In this document: in pieces, positions 28,301-36,359 of the stretch
How the letters are laid out: each line of letters opens with the position of its first letter
Position numbering within the stretch: the first letter of the stretch is position 1
Assembly (NCBI RefSeq): GCF_900168265.1
Contig: NZ_FVZF01000009.1
Coordinates: 1-64,000 of the forward strand
Origin: Salegentibacter salarius
GTDB lineage: Bacteria; Bacteroidota; Bacteroidia; Flavobacteriales; Flavobacteriaceae
Direction: 5' to 3'
DNA: 64,000 nt
Notes under the pieces: model-generated
Databases searched by the model: none
Seen by the model: the letters and a program-made list of their open reading frames with translations, nothing else
What the model was told of the DNA's origin: nothing
Position numbers and translations under genes: made by a program

Positions 28301-30322
28301 ATCGTCTTTATAACTTGAAGTAATATGACCGGTTCCATTATCAATTTCGCCTGAAATATTAAGGCCTTCAATTTCATAATCATTATAAGAAAATGAAGTT
28401 ATGGTTGCATCTAAAGTCGCATCAAGGGTGTTTACTGTGCTTCCTTTTCCGGAAGTTTCAACTTCAAGATTTAAAGCACCAAGACTTTTATTTTGCAAAA
28501 GATTTCCGAGCTGAAGTTCTTCAGAAGACATTTTTCCTTTAAAAGCAATCTCTTCTTTATTGGTGAAATTCCCGTCTATACGGATATCTCCTTCAGAAGT
28601 TTGTAAAAACGCTTTAGCAGAAAGGTCTTCCGGACTTCCTTTGAAGTTTCCACTTAGCTGAATATTTTTCGGAATACTTATTCCAAGTTCTTTTTCGCTT
28701 ACAAAACCGCTAATATCGGTTTTTCTAGATTTTGCGCTAAAACGAGGAATATCAAAGCTTATGTTATCGGGATTGGTGGCATTATAAATATTTCCGTTAG
28801 CGGAAAATGAAGTGTTTTTCCAATTAAAATTAGCTCTTGCAATCCCTATTGAAGATAATTTACCCGAAGCTTTAAGGTTCCCTGAAATTTTATTGCTGGC
28901 CAACTCCTTCATATAAGGGTTAGACTTTAAATCTGGCTGAAACCTAAAAGCTTCCTTCACATCTACCAGAATTGTTGGTAAATTGACTGAAAGTTCTGCC
29001 GTTTCGTAATTGTCTATCAAATCCTGAACAGAATTATAATTCAAACTCGCTTCCCCTTTAAATTGATTTCCATTTAAAGCCACTACCAGCTCTGAAAGGC
29101 TTGATTGCGTATCTTCAAAATTTAGATTGAAATGAAGTTCATTTAAATTAAGCCCCGAAGCTTCCTTGAAATTTAAAGCAGCAACTTCTGCTCCTGCTCT
29201 TTTATCTTTAAAAAATAAATTATTCGCTCTAAAATTTAGAGAATCAAGAACTAAAGCTTCAGCGTTGAATTCTCCCTGTTTAGGCTCAGCACCATCTACC
29301 AAATAACTTAATTGATTTTCAGAAAAATCTATTTTATCTACGGAAACTTTCCAATCTGGCCAGGTAAAAGGAGAAGTTTTAGCCACCGTACTATCTTGCG
29401 GCTTATCTATGGTTTGCATTTCTAGCTTAATATCAGAATTTTGAAGTGCAATTTCATTGACTTCAATCTCCTGACTTTTAAGATCCATTAAGGGAACTTC
29501 AGCTAAAAATTCATTTATATTAATATTGGCATCAATTCCATCGGGAATAGAATTATAGTTTACCTGTACATTTTCTAAATTAAGATTATCTACCACCAAA
29601 TAAGGCATTGGCGCAGGCTCCTCATTCTCGGGTGCTGGAAACGGCTTATTCTGTAAATAGGTTAATTCAGTATTACTAAGTCTGGCATTTTCTGCACGAA
29701 AATCCATTTTTTCCAGGTCGGTTTTCTCGAATTCCAGGATAAGCTCACCAAGGGATAATTGGGTATCTATACCCATCACATCATCTTTAAATGTAACATT
29801 GAAATCTTTAAAATTAATATTACCTATATTAATTTCCTGTGTAGCTGTAGTATCTTGTTGAATTGATTGCTGGGTGGTTTGAGTAGAATCTGCTGCGAAA
29901 GCTTCCATTAGAAACTCATAATTGAAACCATCAATAGAATCTTTTCTAACAATATTGGCTTTTAAGCCTTCCCAGTCTAAATTATCTATGCTTATGGCAT
30001 TCCCCTGGATAATTGGCCAAATGGGAATATCGGCTTCTAGTGAACGTGAGTAAACCAGTGTATCGCCCTTTTTATCCTCCAGGTAGAGACCATCTAATTG
30101 AATATTTCCGGAGAAGGTAATAAAAAGTTTATCCAGCGCGATCTCAGTATTGGTTTTACTGGAAATATTCTTTACCACCTGATTTTTTATTATATCCTGT
30201 CCCCAGGGACTTCTAATAAAAAGTAACAGTAGTATTATAAAAATAAAGAGCCCCGCAAAGAATTTTGCGAGGATCTTTAATATTCTATATCTTTTTTTCT
30301 TCTTCTTTTTTTCCTTTTCCAA
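25331..30322 (-). CDS. tamB: TamB/YdbH-like translocation and assembly module subunit
   Basis: 1663 residues. A single N-terminal membrane anchor (about residues 14-38, FAGLFIFIILLLLFIRSPWG) is followed by a very long beta-rich, AsmA/TamB-like taco-shaped region. The C-terminal DUF490/TamB domain (about 1250-1640) includes GRMTLAGRYTMSGGHYEMSL and LPFLVYLNVGGELMQPKLSF. The protein spans the periplasm and works with TamL or moves phospholipids toward the outer membrane. It starts the tamB-tamL pair. The extreme C-terminus is highly charged (EEEEKNSTENNEKENNQ). Confidence 0.92.
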   Translation of the reverse strand: MEKEKKKKKKRYRILKILAKFFAGLFIFIILLLLFIRSPWGQDIIKNQVVKNISSKTNTEIALDKLFITFSGNIQLDGLYLEDKKGDTLVYSRSLEADIPIWPIIQGNAISIDNLDWEGLKANIVRKDSIDGFNYEFLMEAFAADSTQTTQQSIQQDTTATQEINIGNINFKDFNVTFKDDVMGIDTQLSLGELILEFEKTDLEKMDFRAENARLSNTELTYLQNKPFPAPENEEPAPMPYLVVDNLNLENVQVNYNSIPDGIDANININEFLAEVPLMDLKSQEIEVNEIALQNSDIKLEMQTIDKPQDSTVAKTSPFTWPDWKVSVDKIDFSENQLSYLVDGAEPKQGEFNAEALVLDSLNFRANNLFFKDKRAGAEVAALNFKEASGLNLNELHFNLNFEDTQSSLSELVVALNGNQFKGEASLNYNSVQDLIDNYETAELSVNLPTILVDVKEAFRFQPDLKSNPYMKELASNKISGNLKASGKLSSIGIARANFNWKNTSFSANGNIYNATNPDNISFDIPRFSAKSRKTDISGFVSEKELGISIPKNIQLSGNFKGSPEDLSAKAFLQTSEGDIRIDGNFTNKEEIAFKGKMSSEELQLGNLLQNKSLGALNLEVETSGKGSTVNTLDATLDATITSFSYNDYEIEGLNISGEIDNGTGHITSSYKDDNLELALNSQVELDSVKPNANLNLDLKGARLQELGLASRDIRLAFKLAAQFEGNAEEYETYADFTEAVVVYDNSTYLPGDLNAHAFVRPDSTSLQISNKILELDLKSNADPADFTAALNRHYESYFTEVDPLDTVQPVNLKLRGTIKDAPVLNEVFLSNLEQLDTINIEADFNEKERKLDALVSLPYINYYSSKIDSLEFRLNSDPDNFDFNLGFKAINSGPIAIQKTDFNGSLTEDKLFLDFTSIQGEERLFHVASEITKPGNNLRFHINPEDLILNKKEWNIAAENEMLVYDQEISANNFRLTRNDQEMILSDELSYSDKNHIGLQFNNFNLGVLLNYINPEEKLATGQLNGHLVFEDPLQKIGILAGLEINQLSVMEVPLGQLSLNSTPKADFQYNVGLAIKGDNVDLDMDGDIQALDSTTVVDMKMDINKISMKTLEGFSMGAITNGEGSLSGSLTLGGTTTEPEYNGELKFDQAKFRVALLNAPFTFPSERLEFDNQGVYFNEFRVEDKDSNSFVVNGEMLINNLLNPEFDLDLRARNFQVLNSTKEDNELFYGTATFDADATLTGDLNVPDLDMDITIGSNTDFTYVMPEEELAMQERDGIVIFTNREDPDDILTGNEEEESATLTGYKINALININEEAAFNIIIDEQTGDNFRVKGEGELDFNISPNGRMTLAGRYTMSGGHYEMSLYNLVKRRFEIAEGSRITWAGDPFDATLDVSAIYRVEASPASLMAAGDGNRFRRELPFLVYLNVGGELMQPKLSFGLQMPEEERGAVGGEIYGRLQQLNSQEAELNKQVFSLLVLNRFYPSSNNAGDSGGNLSIARDNLNQALADQLNMFSNKLLGDTGVQLNFGVDSYTDYQGNTATQRTQVDIEAQKSLLDDRLIVSVGSEVGVQGESRPGEEASPLIGNVSIEYLLTENGRFRLKGFRRNEFENVIDGQLIVSGIAFIFTREFNEFQELWDNFFLKEEEEKNSTENNEKENNQ

Positions 30323-30343
30323 ATCCTATGATCGCTAGAATTT

Positions 30344-30351
30344 CAAATTTA
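30344..30351 (-). promoter_or_regulatory. Possible -7 box of tamB
   Basis: On the minus strand TAAATTTG fits TAnnTTTG, 22 bases upstream of the tamB start. The -33 box is not recognisable. Confidence 0.35.
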
Positions 30352-30406
30352 TTGTATTCTAAGAGTAATATAAAGTTTTTAAACCTAAGATTAAGTTAAT
30401 TAAGCT

Positions 30407-31257
30407 TTATTCCGCCGGGCTCAGTTCAATATCGGGAATCGTGGCAGGCGGAACAGTATCCTCTGGTTCTGAAGAAGATTCGAGGATGGGAGCATTGCTA
30501 AAAAGATTCAGCTCTAAAGCTTCAACTTCCATAAAGTTTAAATTCTAATATTCACTGAAGGAAGATCAGAGTCTGAACCACTAGTCCTTTCAGCTACACT
30601 TATCACTTCAAAAGCAACTACACCAAGTTTTTCACCCTGCAGATTTCCTTCTACGGGATCGTAATTAATACTAATATCACTGTCAAAAACCACAGCAATA
30701 ATAGTTTGGCCTGTCAACATTGCAAGTCCGGTTGCCCTAAGAGGCATAACATTAGGAATTTCATCTAATAGATCTCACTTTCATCCTGTCCCAGCCCCGG
30801 GCCTGGTTCGAGAAAATTCCTGGCCCCACTTGCAGTAGGCCCTGCATCGTTCCAGGAATTAGGAATTTCTTTTAAAGCAAACCAACCTTCATCCCCGGTT
30901 TGGCCGGTGTATAGTGTAATTTCTTCCCCCACATTTTCACTAAAGTAAGCGAGAATTTAACGTCGGCCAATTTCAGAAATATTATCATTTACATCATTTT
31001 CAGAAAAGTCGTTAGGTTCGTTTCCATTATCGATGCTTTCTTCATCTATTAGAATGAAAACCGCTGCGGCATCAGGATCAGGGTCGCCATTCCCGTCACC
31101 ATTTCCGATTCCATTATCATCGTCAGTTCCATTAATATCATCTGTAATATCATCAGATACGTCATCTACATCGTCATCATTGCTGCAGGCAGGCCGATAA
31201 ACTAAACACCAGCAATAAAGAGAACAGCATTTGGCAAAAAGCTTTTGAATTTTTCAT
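30407..31257 (-). pseudogene. Decayed Asp-rich secreted lipoprotein gene
   Basis: The start at 31257 encodes a signal peptide and lipobox (LLLVFSLSAC). A 4-base tandem duplication (GCAG twice at 31185-31192) then shifts the frame. After it an Asp-rich linker (NDDDVDDVSDDITDD) and a folded region follow. A stop in frame at 30957-30959 interrupts it, and the frame goes on as ILAYFSENVGEEITLYTG. A one-base loss near 30773 shifts to the frame of LLDEIPNVMPLRATGL, and a probable further loss near 30544 leads to the final TAA at 30407. I do not recognise the family. Three or four lesions indicate decay, or a poorly sequenced region. Confidence 0.8.
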
Positions 31258-31640
31258 AAGTCCCCATTTAATTATTAGCTCAGAAAATTACGAATAAAAA
31301 AAAAACTTAAAATACTGATAAATAGATATTTAACAATCATGGTGTTTGCTCGATCATTTAGCTTCTTCAAACTAAAAAGTGTGCAATTTCACCACAGTTT
31401 TTAGTGGAAATCCACAATTTCGGTTTTATACTAAATCAGAAATAAATTATTCCTTTAAATTAATTTCGGTACCCGGCAGCACTGTAAAACACATAAAATG
31501 AGAAGTTCATAAATTAATAAATATAGGCTTCTAGTAAAATATTGATTGGCATTGCCAACTGGTATGGTTCTCGCCTAAAAAGTATTAGCCTTTAAATAAC
31601 CAAATCTAAAACTAAGGCCTAACTTAAAAAAATCCGAAAT
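31258..31640. other. Gene-free stretch upstream of OmpA-like lipoprotein
   Basis: 383 AT-rich bases with no ORF worth calling. It holds a small palindrome, GTGGA-AA-TCCAC at 31404-31415. It separates the divergent pseudogene from the OmpA gene and should contain both promoters, but no exact TTG-N19-TAnnTTTG was found. Confidence 0.4.
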
Positions 31641-32468
31641 ATGAAGAGAGCAATCACAGTTACAGTTTTAGCAGCAACAATGCTAAGCTCATGTGTATCA
31701 AAAAAAAAATATATTGCACTGGAAAGTGAACTTAATGATACCAGAAGCACACTGCAAAAAACACAAGTAGAAAAAGAAGAAATTGAAGAGAAATATGCAC
31801 GTATTGAAGAACGTGTTGCAGATTACAACTCAAAGATCAATTCTTTACGCGAAGAGAACGATAGTAAGATGGAAATGAACGATCTTACCGTGATGTCTAA
31901 CAACAATAAGGATAAAATGCGAGCTACCATCGCAAAAATGGATCCTGAAAAAGTTGCACAGGCTGAAACTTTAGAAGATTCTATTAACCTTGCGGTTTCT
32001 CATAACTTAAAGAATAACATTTCTGAAGGAGCCGACGATGAGGATATTGATATCACTGTTGATGAGACTGTAGTGATGATAAATGTTTCAGATAAATTAT
32101 TATTTGGAAGCGGGAGCTACAGAGTTTCTAATAATGCCCAACCTTTATTGAAAAAACTTGCTGAGGTGATCAATTCTGAGCCTGCTATGGAAGTTATGAT
32201 TGAAGGTCATACAGACGACCGTACAATGGTTGAAGGTTCTTACATCCAGGATAACTGGGATCTTAGTGTGAGAAGAGCAACTTCAATTGTACGTTTACTG
32301 CAGGATAAATATGATGTTGCACCAGAGAAACTTATTGCAGCAGGAAGAAGTAGCTACCAACCTTTAGTAGACAATACTAATAACGAGAACAGAGCAAAAA
32401 ACAGAAGAACCAGAATTGTGATTATACCTAACCTGGATAAATTCTTCGCAATGTTGGAGTCTGAATAA
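31641..32468 (+). CDS. OmpA-family peptidoglycan-binding lipoprotein
   Basis: 275 residues. The lipobox is LSSC (Cys18). Residues about 25-95 form a coiled coil rich in Glu, Lys and Asn (ESELNDTRSTLQKTQVEKEE). The C-terminal OmpA domain (about 150-270) carries FGSGSYRVSNNAQPLLKKLA, IEGHTDDR with the peptidoglycan-binding Asp, and the Arg in NRAKNRRTRIVI. The arrangement resembles Pal-like anchors that tie the outer membrane to peptidoglycan. No Tol genes are adjacent. A terminator follows at once. Confidence 0.93.
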   Translation: MKRAITVTVLAATMLSSCVSKKKYIALESELNDTRSTLQKTQVEKEEIEEKYARIEERVADYNSKINSLREENDSKMEMNDLTVMSNNNKDKMRATIAKMDPEKVAQAETLEDSINLAVSHNLKNNISEGADDEDIDITVDETVVMINVSDKLLFGSGSYRVSNNAQPLLKKLAEVINSEPAMEVMIEGHTDDRTMVEGSYIQDNWDLSVRRATSIVRLLQDKYDVAPEKLIAAGRSSYQPLVDNTNNENRAKNRRTRIVIIPNLDKFFAMLESE

Positions 32469-32493
32469 AATTATTTTCCAATTATTTATATAG

Positions 32494-32534
32494 ATGGCCT
32501 AAAGAGAGAATAATCTTTTTAGGCCATTTTTATT
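32494..32534 (+). terminator. Terminator of OmpA-like gene
   Basis: ATGGCCTAAA (32494-32503) pairs with TTTAGGCCAT (32518-32527), followed by a T-rich tail. Confidence 0.75.
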
Positions 32535-32603
32535 TAACCAGATTTTAACCTGGTATTTTCTTTAAGTTTCCTCCTATTTATTAATTTCAAGAAAAGCAAA
32601 ATT

Positions 32604-32891
32604 ATGAGTAAAGAAGAAAATAAGAAAAAGTATGATTCTGATATCACTGCGGAAGACAAACAAGCCTTAAATGAAAAAGGTCGCAGTATGAACAAAGGTC
32701 AGGATAAAGACCTGGACCGGGAAAAGCCGGTAGATTTTACAGCCGATAATATGGATATCCCGGGAAGTAATCAGAACAATAAAAAGGACAAAGAGGAACT
32801 GGTAGATGAAGAAAACTATCGTTTTAATAAAAAAGGAACTTCTGATAAAAAGAAAGATCTAGACGATTTACCAGATCCTGATACAAAATGA
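32604..32891 (+). CDS. Small hydrophilic, probably disordered protein
   Basis: 95 residues, almost entirely charged or polar, with no hydrophobic core and no signal peptide. Lys and Asp dominate (KKKDLDDLPDPDTK at the end). It starts at ATG 32604 and is followed by a good terminator, which supports a real gene. Short polar proteins like this are often stress-induced, but no family is recognised and no function is claimed. Confidence 0.6.
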   Translation: MSKEENKKKYDSDITAEDKQALNEKGRSMNKGQDKDLDREKPVDFTADNMDIPGSNQNNKKDKEELVDEENYRFNKKGTSDKKKDLDDLPDPDTK

Positions 32892-32921
32892 GATACCTGA
32901 TATAATGTTAACAATAACTTT

Positions 32922-32963
32922 AAAAACCTCCTGTCATTCTATTTAATAACAGGAGGTTTTTTT
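32922..32963 (+). terminator. Strong terminator
   Basis: AAAAACCTCCTGT (32922-32934) pairs with ACAGGAGGTTTTT (32949-32961), followed by a T-run. It can serve both the upstream small gene and the convergent DoxX gene. Confidence 0.85.
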
Positions 32964-33038
32964 GTTCTATATCTTATAATAGAAAGTTACTTATAAACTA
33001 AAAACGGTTTTTTCTCAACACTTCTTTAGCTTCAGGTT

Positions 33039-33455
33039 TTAGTCCTTCTTTAAAAGATAGTAATCCAGTGAAAATTTTCCTGCACCTGTAAAGAAAAGTA
33101 AAAGAAAGCCTCCCATATATAATAAGGGTAATTCCTGGCGACCAAAACCATCTGTCCAGTGAACAATAATTGCGGCTACAGCCATAGTAATTATTAAAGG
33201 AATAGCAGCAAAGCGAGTAACCCAGCCTAGAATAATAAGTATAGCACAAACAAATTCTGCAAAAACTGCAAAAGTAAAGGTGACGGTCTCCCCTAATCCA
33301 ATAGGATCTGCAAAAACAATCTCCTCGCTCCCAAAAAATGTAAGCAGTTTTGGAAATCCGTGAGTAAGCATTAAACCTCCAATTATTAGTCTAAATAGTA
33401 AAAGTCCAAAATCTGTATTTTGAAGGTTTAAACTGGTAGAGTAAGAGTTTTTCAT
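33039..33455 (-). CDS. DoxX-family membrane protein
   Basis: 138 residues with four transmembrane helices. It has the DoxX pattern GLLLFRLIIGGLMLTHGFPKL near the start, a conserved FAEFVCAILIILGWVTRFAAIPLIITM in the middle and LLLFFTGAGKFSLDYYL at the end. DoxX-like proteins are inner-membrane proteins linked to redox or quinone stress; the precise job is unclear. It stands alone and converges on the small hydrophilic gene across a terminator. Confidence 0.9.
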   Translation of the reverse strand: MKNSYSTSLNLQNTDFGLLLFRLIIGGLMLTHGFPKLLTFFGSEEIVFADPIGLGETVTFTFAVFAEFVCAILIILGWVTRFAAIPLIITMAVAAIIVHWTDGFGRQELPLLYMGGFLLLFFTGAGKFSLDYYLLKKD

Positions 33456-33722
33456 AGATAAGCAAATTAAGTTGATTAGTTAAGACCCCTAATTTACTCA
33501 TATTCCTTTCACAACCTAAATATTTTAAAACTTAAGCCATATAGACTCTATTCCATTATTAAATGAGCTAAACACAAATAAAAAAGTAGTCATTTTCAGC
33601 TAGCAAAACTTAGCCATCAACAAAAAACGTGTATTTAATCGATTTTTTAATGTATTTCATCGATGATAACTAAAAAGTTTTTATATCTTTAAAATACGAA
33701 AATCAATTTAAGCAGTTTGAAG

Positions 33723-34223
33723 ATGTCTCGAATATACACACTAATCTTATTTTTCTCTATTATAACGGCAAATAACTTGTTCTCCCAGGCTTCTGCGACG
33801 GCAAACTTCACTGCTTCTGCCACTATTATCCAACCTATAGGTATTACCACTACTTCAAATATGCAATTCGCCAATATTGACGCTAAAGAAGGTGGAGCTG
33901 TTATCCTTACCCCCGAAAATACCAGAATAACCAACGGAGATATTGAACTTGCAGAAGGGGGAACTGTTTCTGCAGCTACCTTTGAAGTTACCGGGCAAAC
34001 AGGTTTTGCTTTTGGTATTAGTTTACCTCAGGGAAGTCATAGATTAAGTAGCGGTAGTGAAAGTATGCTACTCCAGGATTTTACCACAAATTATGATGGC
34101 TCTTCTATAGCTGGTGACGGCAAAACTATTAAAGTTGGAGCAAGTTTAATTGTAAATCCTAACCAGCAACCCGGCGACTACAAAACCAATGCCGATTTAC
34201 AAGTTACCGTCAACTACAATTGA
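33723..34223 (+). CDS. DUF4402 pilin-like subunit 1
   Basis: 166 residues from the ATG at 33723; a TTG two codons upstream also fits. The signal peptide ends LFSQ. The mature protein has an N-terminal extension of alternating small and hydrophobic residues (ASATANFTASATIIQPIGI). A beta-sandwich typical of DUF4402 follows, with a conserved middle (FEVTGQTGFAFGISLP) and last strand YKTNADLQVTVNYN. DUF4402 has the Ig-like design of archaic pilins (SCPU/CsuA-B). It is gene 1 of the chaperone-usher-like locus, and export then chaperone-assisted assembly is inferred. Confidence 0.8.
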   Translation: MSRIYTLILFFSIITANNLFSQASATANFTASATIIQPIGITTTSNMQFANIDAKEGGAVILTPENTRITNGDIELAEGGTVSAATFEVTGQTGFAFGISLPQGSHRLSSGSESMLLQDFTTNYDGSSIAGDGKTIKVGASLIVNPNQQPGDYKTNADLQVTVNYN

Positions 34224-34333
34224 AAAATCTTCAATAAACTACACTATATCGTTGTAGTTTTATCATAATTTTATCCAAAAGTGCATTTCAACGAGTATTT
34301 TATCTTGGTTGTCGAATAATTTTCATTCGTATA

Positions 34334-34346
34334 GGGGTTTACCCCC
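34334..34346 (+). promoter_or_regulatory. G/C hairpin upstream of pilin-like subunit 2
   Basis: GGGG-TTTA-CCCC at 34334-34345 makes a compact hairpin in an AT-rich leader, about 55 bases before the start at 34399. It may be an operator or part of the 5' leader; there is no U-run to make it a terminator. Confidence 0.35.
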
Positions 34347-34398
34347 ATATTTGCGGTGTTAAACTTTTGAACCCAAATCAAAAATTAAAATAAACGAA

Positions 34399-34872
34399 AT
34401 GAAAAAAATTACTTTTATCCTACTAGCCCTTATTTCTGGAACTGCTTTCGCACAAACTGCAACTGCTAATGCTGCTGCAGATATCGTTAGTCCCTTACAA
34501 ATTGCTCCTACACAAGCTCTAAACTTTGGTAAAGTCTCAAACAATATTGCAGGCTCAGTTGTTATTGACGCAGATGGTGCAGTTTCTGGATTATCTCAAA
34601 TTGGGGCGACTACACCAACACCGGCAACATTTGATGTAACTGCTGCGGATGGTTTTGCGTATAGCGTTACCTTACCTACTACAAGTGTTGTTCTTACTAA
34701 CACTAATTCAGACGAGATTACTGTAGATAATTTTGTTGATAACGCGGGAGCAGCCCCAGAAGGTACAGGATCTTCACAAACTATTGGAGTTGGAGCAACT
34801 TTAAATGTTGAAGCTAGTCAACCTACAGGTAACTATACTGGTACTTTTGATGTATCCGTCGCTTATGAGTAA
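34399..34872 (+). CDS. DUF4402 pilin-like subunit 2 (candidate major subunit)
   Basis: 157 residues with signal peptide ending TAFAQ. The mature N-terminus (TATANAAADIVSPLQIAPTQ) is rich in Ala and Thr. The core shows FDVTAADGFAYSVTLP and the end YTGTFDVSVAYE, so the family is the same as subunits 1 and 3. It has its own 175-base leader with a hairpin and is followed by a very strong terminator, unlike its neighbours, so it is probably expressed more highly than the rest. That fits a major rod subunit, but the role is inferred. The chaperone is two genes downstream. Confidence 0.8.
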   Translation: MKKITFILLALISGTAFAQTATANAAADIVSPLQIAPTQALNFGKVSNNIAGSVVIDADGAVSGLSQIGATTPTPATFDVTAADGFAYSVTLPTTSVVLTNTNSDEITVDNFVDNAGAAPEGTGSSQTIGVGATLNVEASQPTGNYTGTFDVSVAYE

Positions 34873-34896
34873 ATTATAGATTTAAAAATAATATAT

Positions 34897-34925
34897 AAAA
34901 CGCCGCCCTTTTGGCGGCGTTTTTT
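34897..34925 (+). terminator. Strong intra-locus terminator after subunit 2
   Basis: AAAACGCCGCC (34897-34907) pairs with GGCGGCGTTTT (34913-34923) around a 5-base loop, followed by a T-run. It lies 24 bases after the subunit 2 stop and 40 before subunit 3, so it should limit read-through into the rest of the locus. Confidence 0.9.
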
Positions 34926-34964
34926 AGTTCAAATCATCTTTGCTAACTGCTTTTGAAAATACCA

Positions 34965-35456
34965 ATGAAAAATTATATTTTCATATTATTAAGTTTAATC
35001 GGTTTTAGTCTTTCGGCTCAAAATTCGGCTTCAGCTATTGTAAATAGCAGGGCAACGGTTATTGATCCTATTAAAATTGATAAAACGGTAGACCTGGATT
35101 TCGGAAATATTATTAGCGCCTACAATCCCGGCCGGGTTGTTTTATCGCCAGATGGTTCCCGTGTTGCTTACGGAGTGCAGATTTCCAATTCTATCCCGGG
35201 AACGGTAAATCCTGCGGAAGCTGTAGTTACCCACGGAAATAATAATTACTCAATTACGCTACCTGAGCAATTTACTTTATACAACCAGGAAAATCCTAAC
35301 CAAATTCTTACTATAGACCAGTTTACAGTTGCTCCTCAACAAGGTAGTGTAACCGATATTATAAAAATTGGTGGTACTTTGAACCTGGAAGCTAACCAGA
35401 CTTCCGGTTTTTATACTAATTCCTCTGGTTTTAATGTGACGGTTTCTTATAATTAA
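34965..35456 (+). CDS. DUF4402 pilin-like subunit 3
   Basis: 163 residues from ATG 34965; an earlier TTG at 34953 is less likely. The signal peptide ends SLSAQ. The mature start NSASAIVNSRATVIDPIKI has the same alternating pattern and spacing to the DFGNI strand as subunit 1. The core has VTHGNNNYSITLPEQF and the last strand is FNVTVSYN. It is followed 80 bases later by the chaperone gene. It is probably a minor or initiating subunit of the same fibre; the order of subunits is not known. Confidence 0.8.
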   Translation: MKNYIFILLSLIGFSLSAQNSASAIVNSRATVIDPIKIDKTVDLDFGNIISAYNPGRVVLSPDGSRVAYGVQISNSIPGTVNPAEAVVTHGNNNYSITLPEQFTLYNQENPNQILTIDQFTVAPQQGSVTDIIKIGGTLNLEANQTSGFYTNSSGFNVTVSYN

Positions 35457-35536
35457 ATTTAGATTCCCTTAACAGGTTTATTCCTATTTATTATCTTTGA
35501 AACCAACATAATAACTCAAAATCCAGCCCCACGGAT

Positions 35537-36358
35537 ATGATAAAAAAACTACTTAGCCCCTTACTTCTATTATTCATTTTTATTTTTTCAGGACTTGCAA
35601 CTTACGCCCAGGGCGATCTTATGATCATGCCCAAACGTTTAGTATTCGATGGTTCTGAACGTTCGCAGGAAATTAATCTTGCCAATACCGGTAGCGACAC
35701 CGCTGTATATGCTATTTCCTTTGTAAACTACATAATGACCGAAAAAGGAAATTTTGAACAGGTAGAAGAACCGGCAGATGGTCAGCGTTTTTCCGAAGAT
35801 TTTCTTAGGTATTTCCCACGTCGTGTTAGTTTAGCGCCCAATGAAGCGCAAACCATACGAGTTCAATTAACCAGAACCGGAAATTTAGAACAGGGCGAAT
35901 ATCGCTCGCATATGTATTTTCGCGCTGTAGAAGAGCAAACCGCGCTTGGCGCCGAAGAAGCAGAAGAAAGCGAAGGAATTTCCATCAATATCAAAACCGT
36001 TTTTGGAATTAGTATTCCAATTATTGTTCGCGAAGGAGAATCCACTACCAAAATTGATCTAACTGAGCTTTCACTAAATACCGAAGGAGAGAATCCAAAA
36101 CTATCTTTAGTTATTAATCGCTCCGGAAACATGTCAGTTTACGGGAATCTTACCGCTACTCATATTGCCCCAAATGGGACACAAACTGAAGTAGGAATGG
36201 TAAAAGGAGTTTCGGTTTATACGCCAAACAGCAAGAGGTTTTTCAGTTTTGAACTTAGAAATGCTGCAGAAGTAGATTTAAACAATGGAAAATTAAAAGT
36301 TTCATATGCTGAAGACAAGGGAGAAGTATTAGCTAAGACAGAAAAATCATTAAAATAG
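35537..36358 (+). CDS. PapD-like periplasmic pilus chaperone
   Basis: 273 residues, signal peptide ending TYAQ. Two Ig-like domains are visible. The N-terminal one (MPKRLVFDGSERSQEINLANTGSDTAVYAISF) carries the expected basic residue at strand A1. Its G1/F1 region reads RYFPRRVSLAPNEAQTIRVQLTR, matching the PapD pattern of Pro, Leu-Ala-Pro and Gln-x-x-Arg. The C-terminal domain starts near residue 140 (SINIKTVFGISIPIIVREG). Chaperones of this kind complete pilin folds by donor-strand complementation. It lies between the DUF4402 subunits and the usher-like gene, and its stop is one base from the next start. Confidence 0.85.
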   Translation: MIKKLLSPLLLLFIFIFSGLATYAQGDLMIMPKRLVFDGSERSQEINLANTGSDTAVYAISFVNYIMTEKGNFEQVEEPADGQRFSEDFLRYFPRRVSLAPNEAQTIRVQLTRTGNLEQGEYRSHMYFRAVEEQTALGAEEAEESEGISINIKTVFGISIPIIVREGESTTKIDLTELSLNTEGENPKLSLVINRSGNMSVYGNLTATHIAPNGTQTEVGMVKGVSVYTPNSKRFFSFELRNAAEVDLNNGKLKVSYAEDKGEVLAKTEKSLK

Positions 36359-36359
36359 A

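Noticed and set aside
30538-30747. Separate 69-residue gene
   Set aside because: It continues upstream without a start into the Asp-rich lipoprotein remnants, so it is the C-terminal fragment of the pseudogene at 30407-31257.
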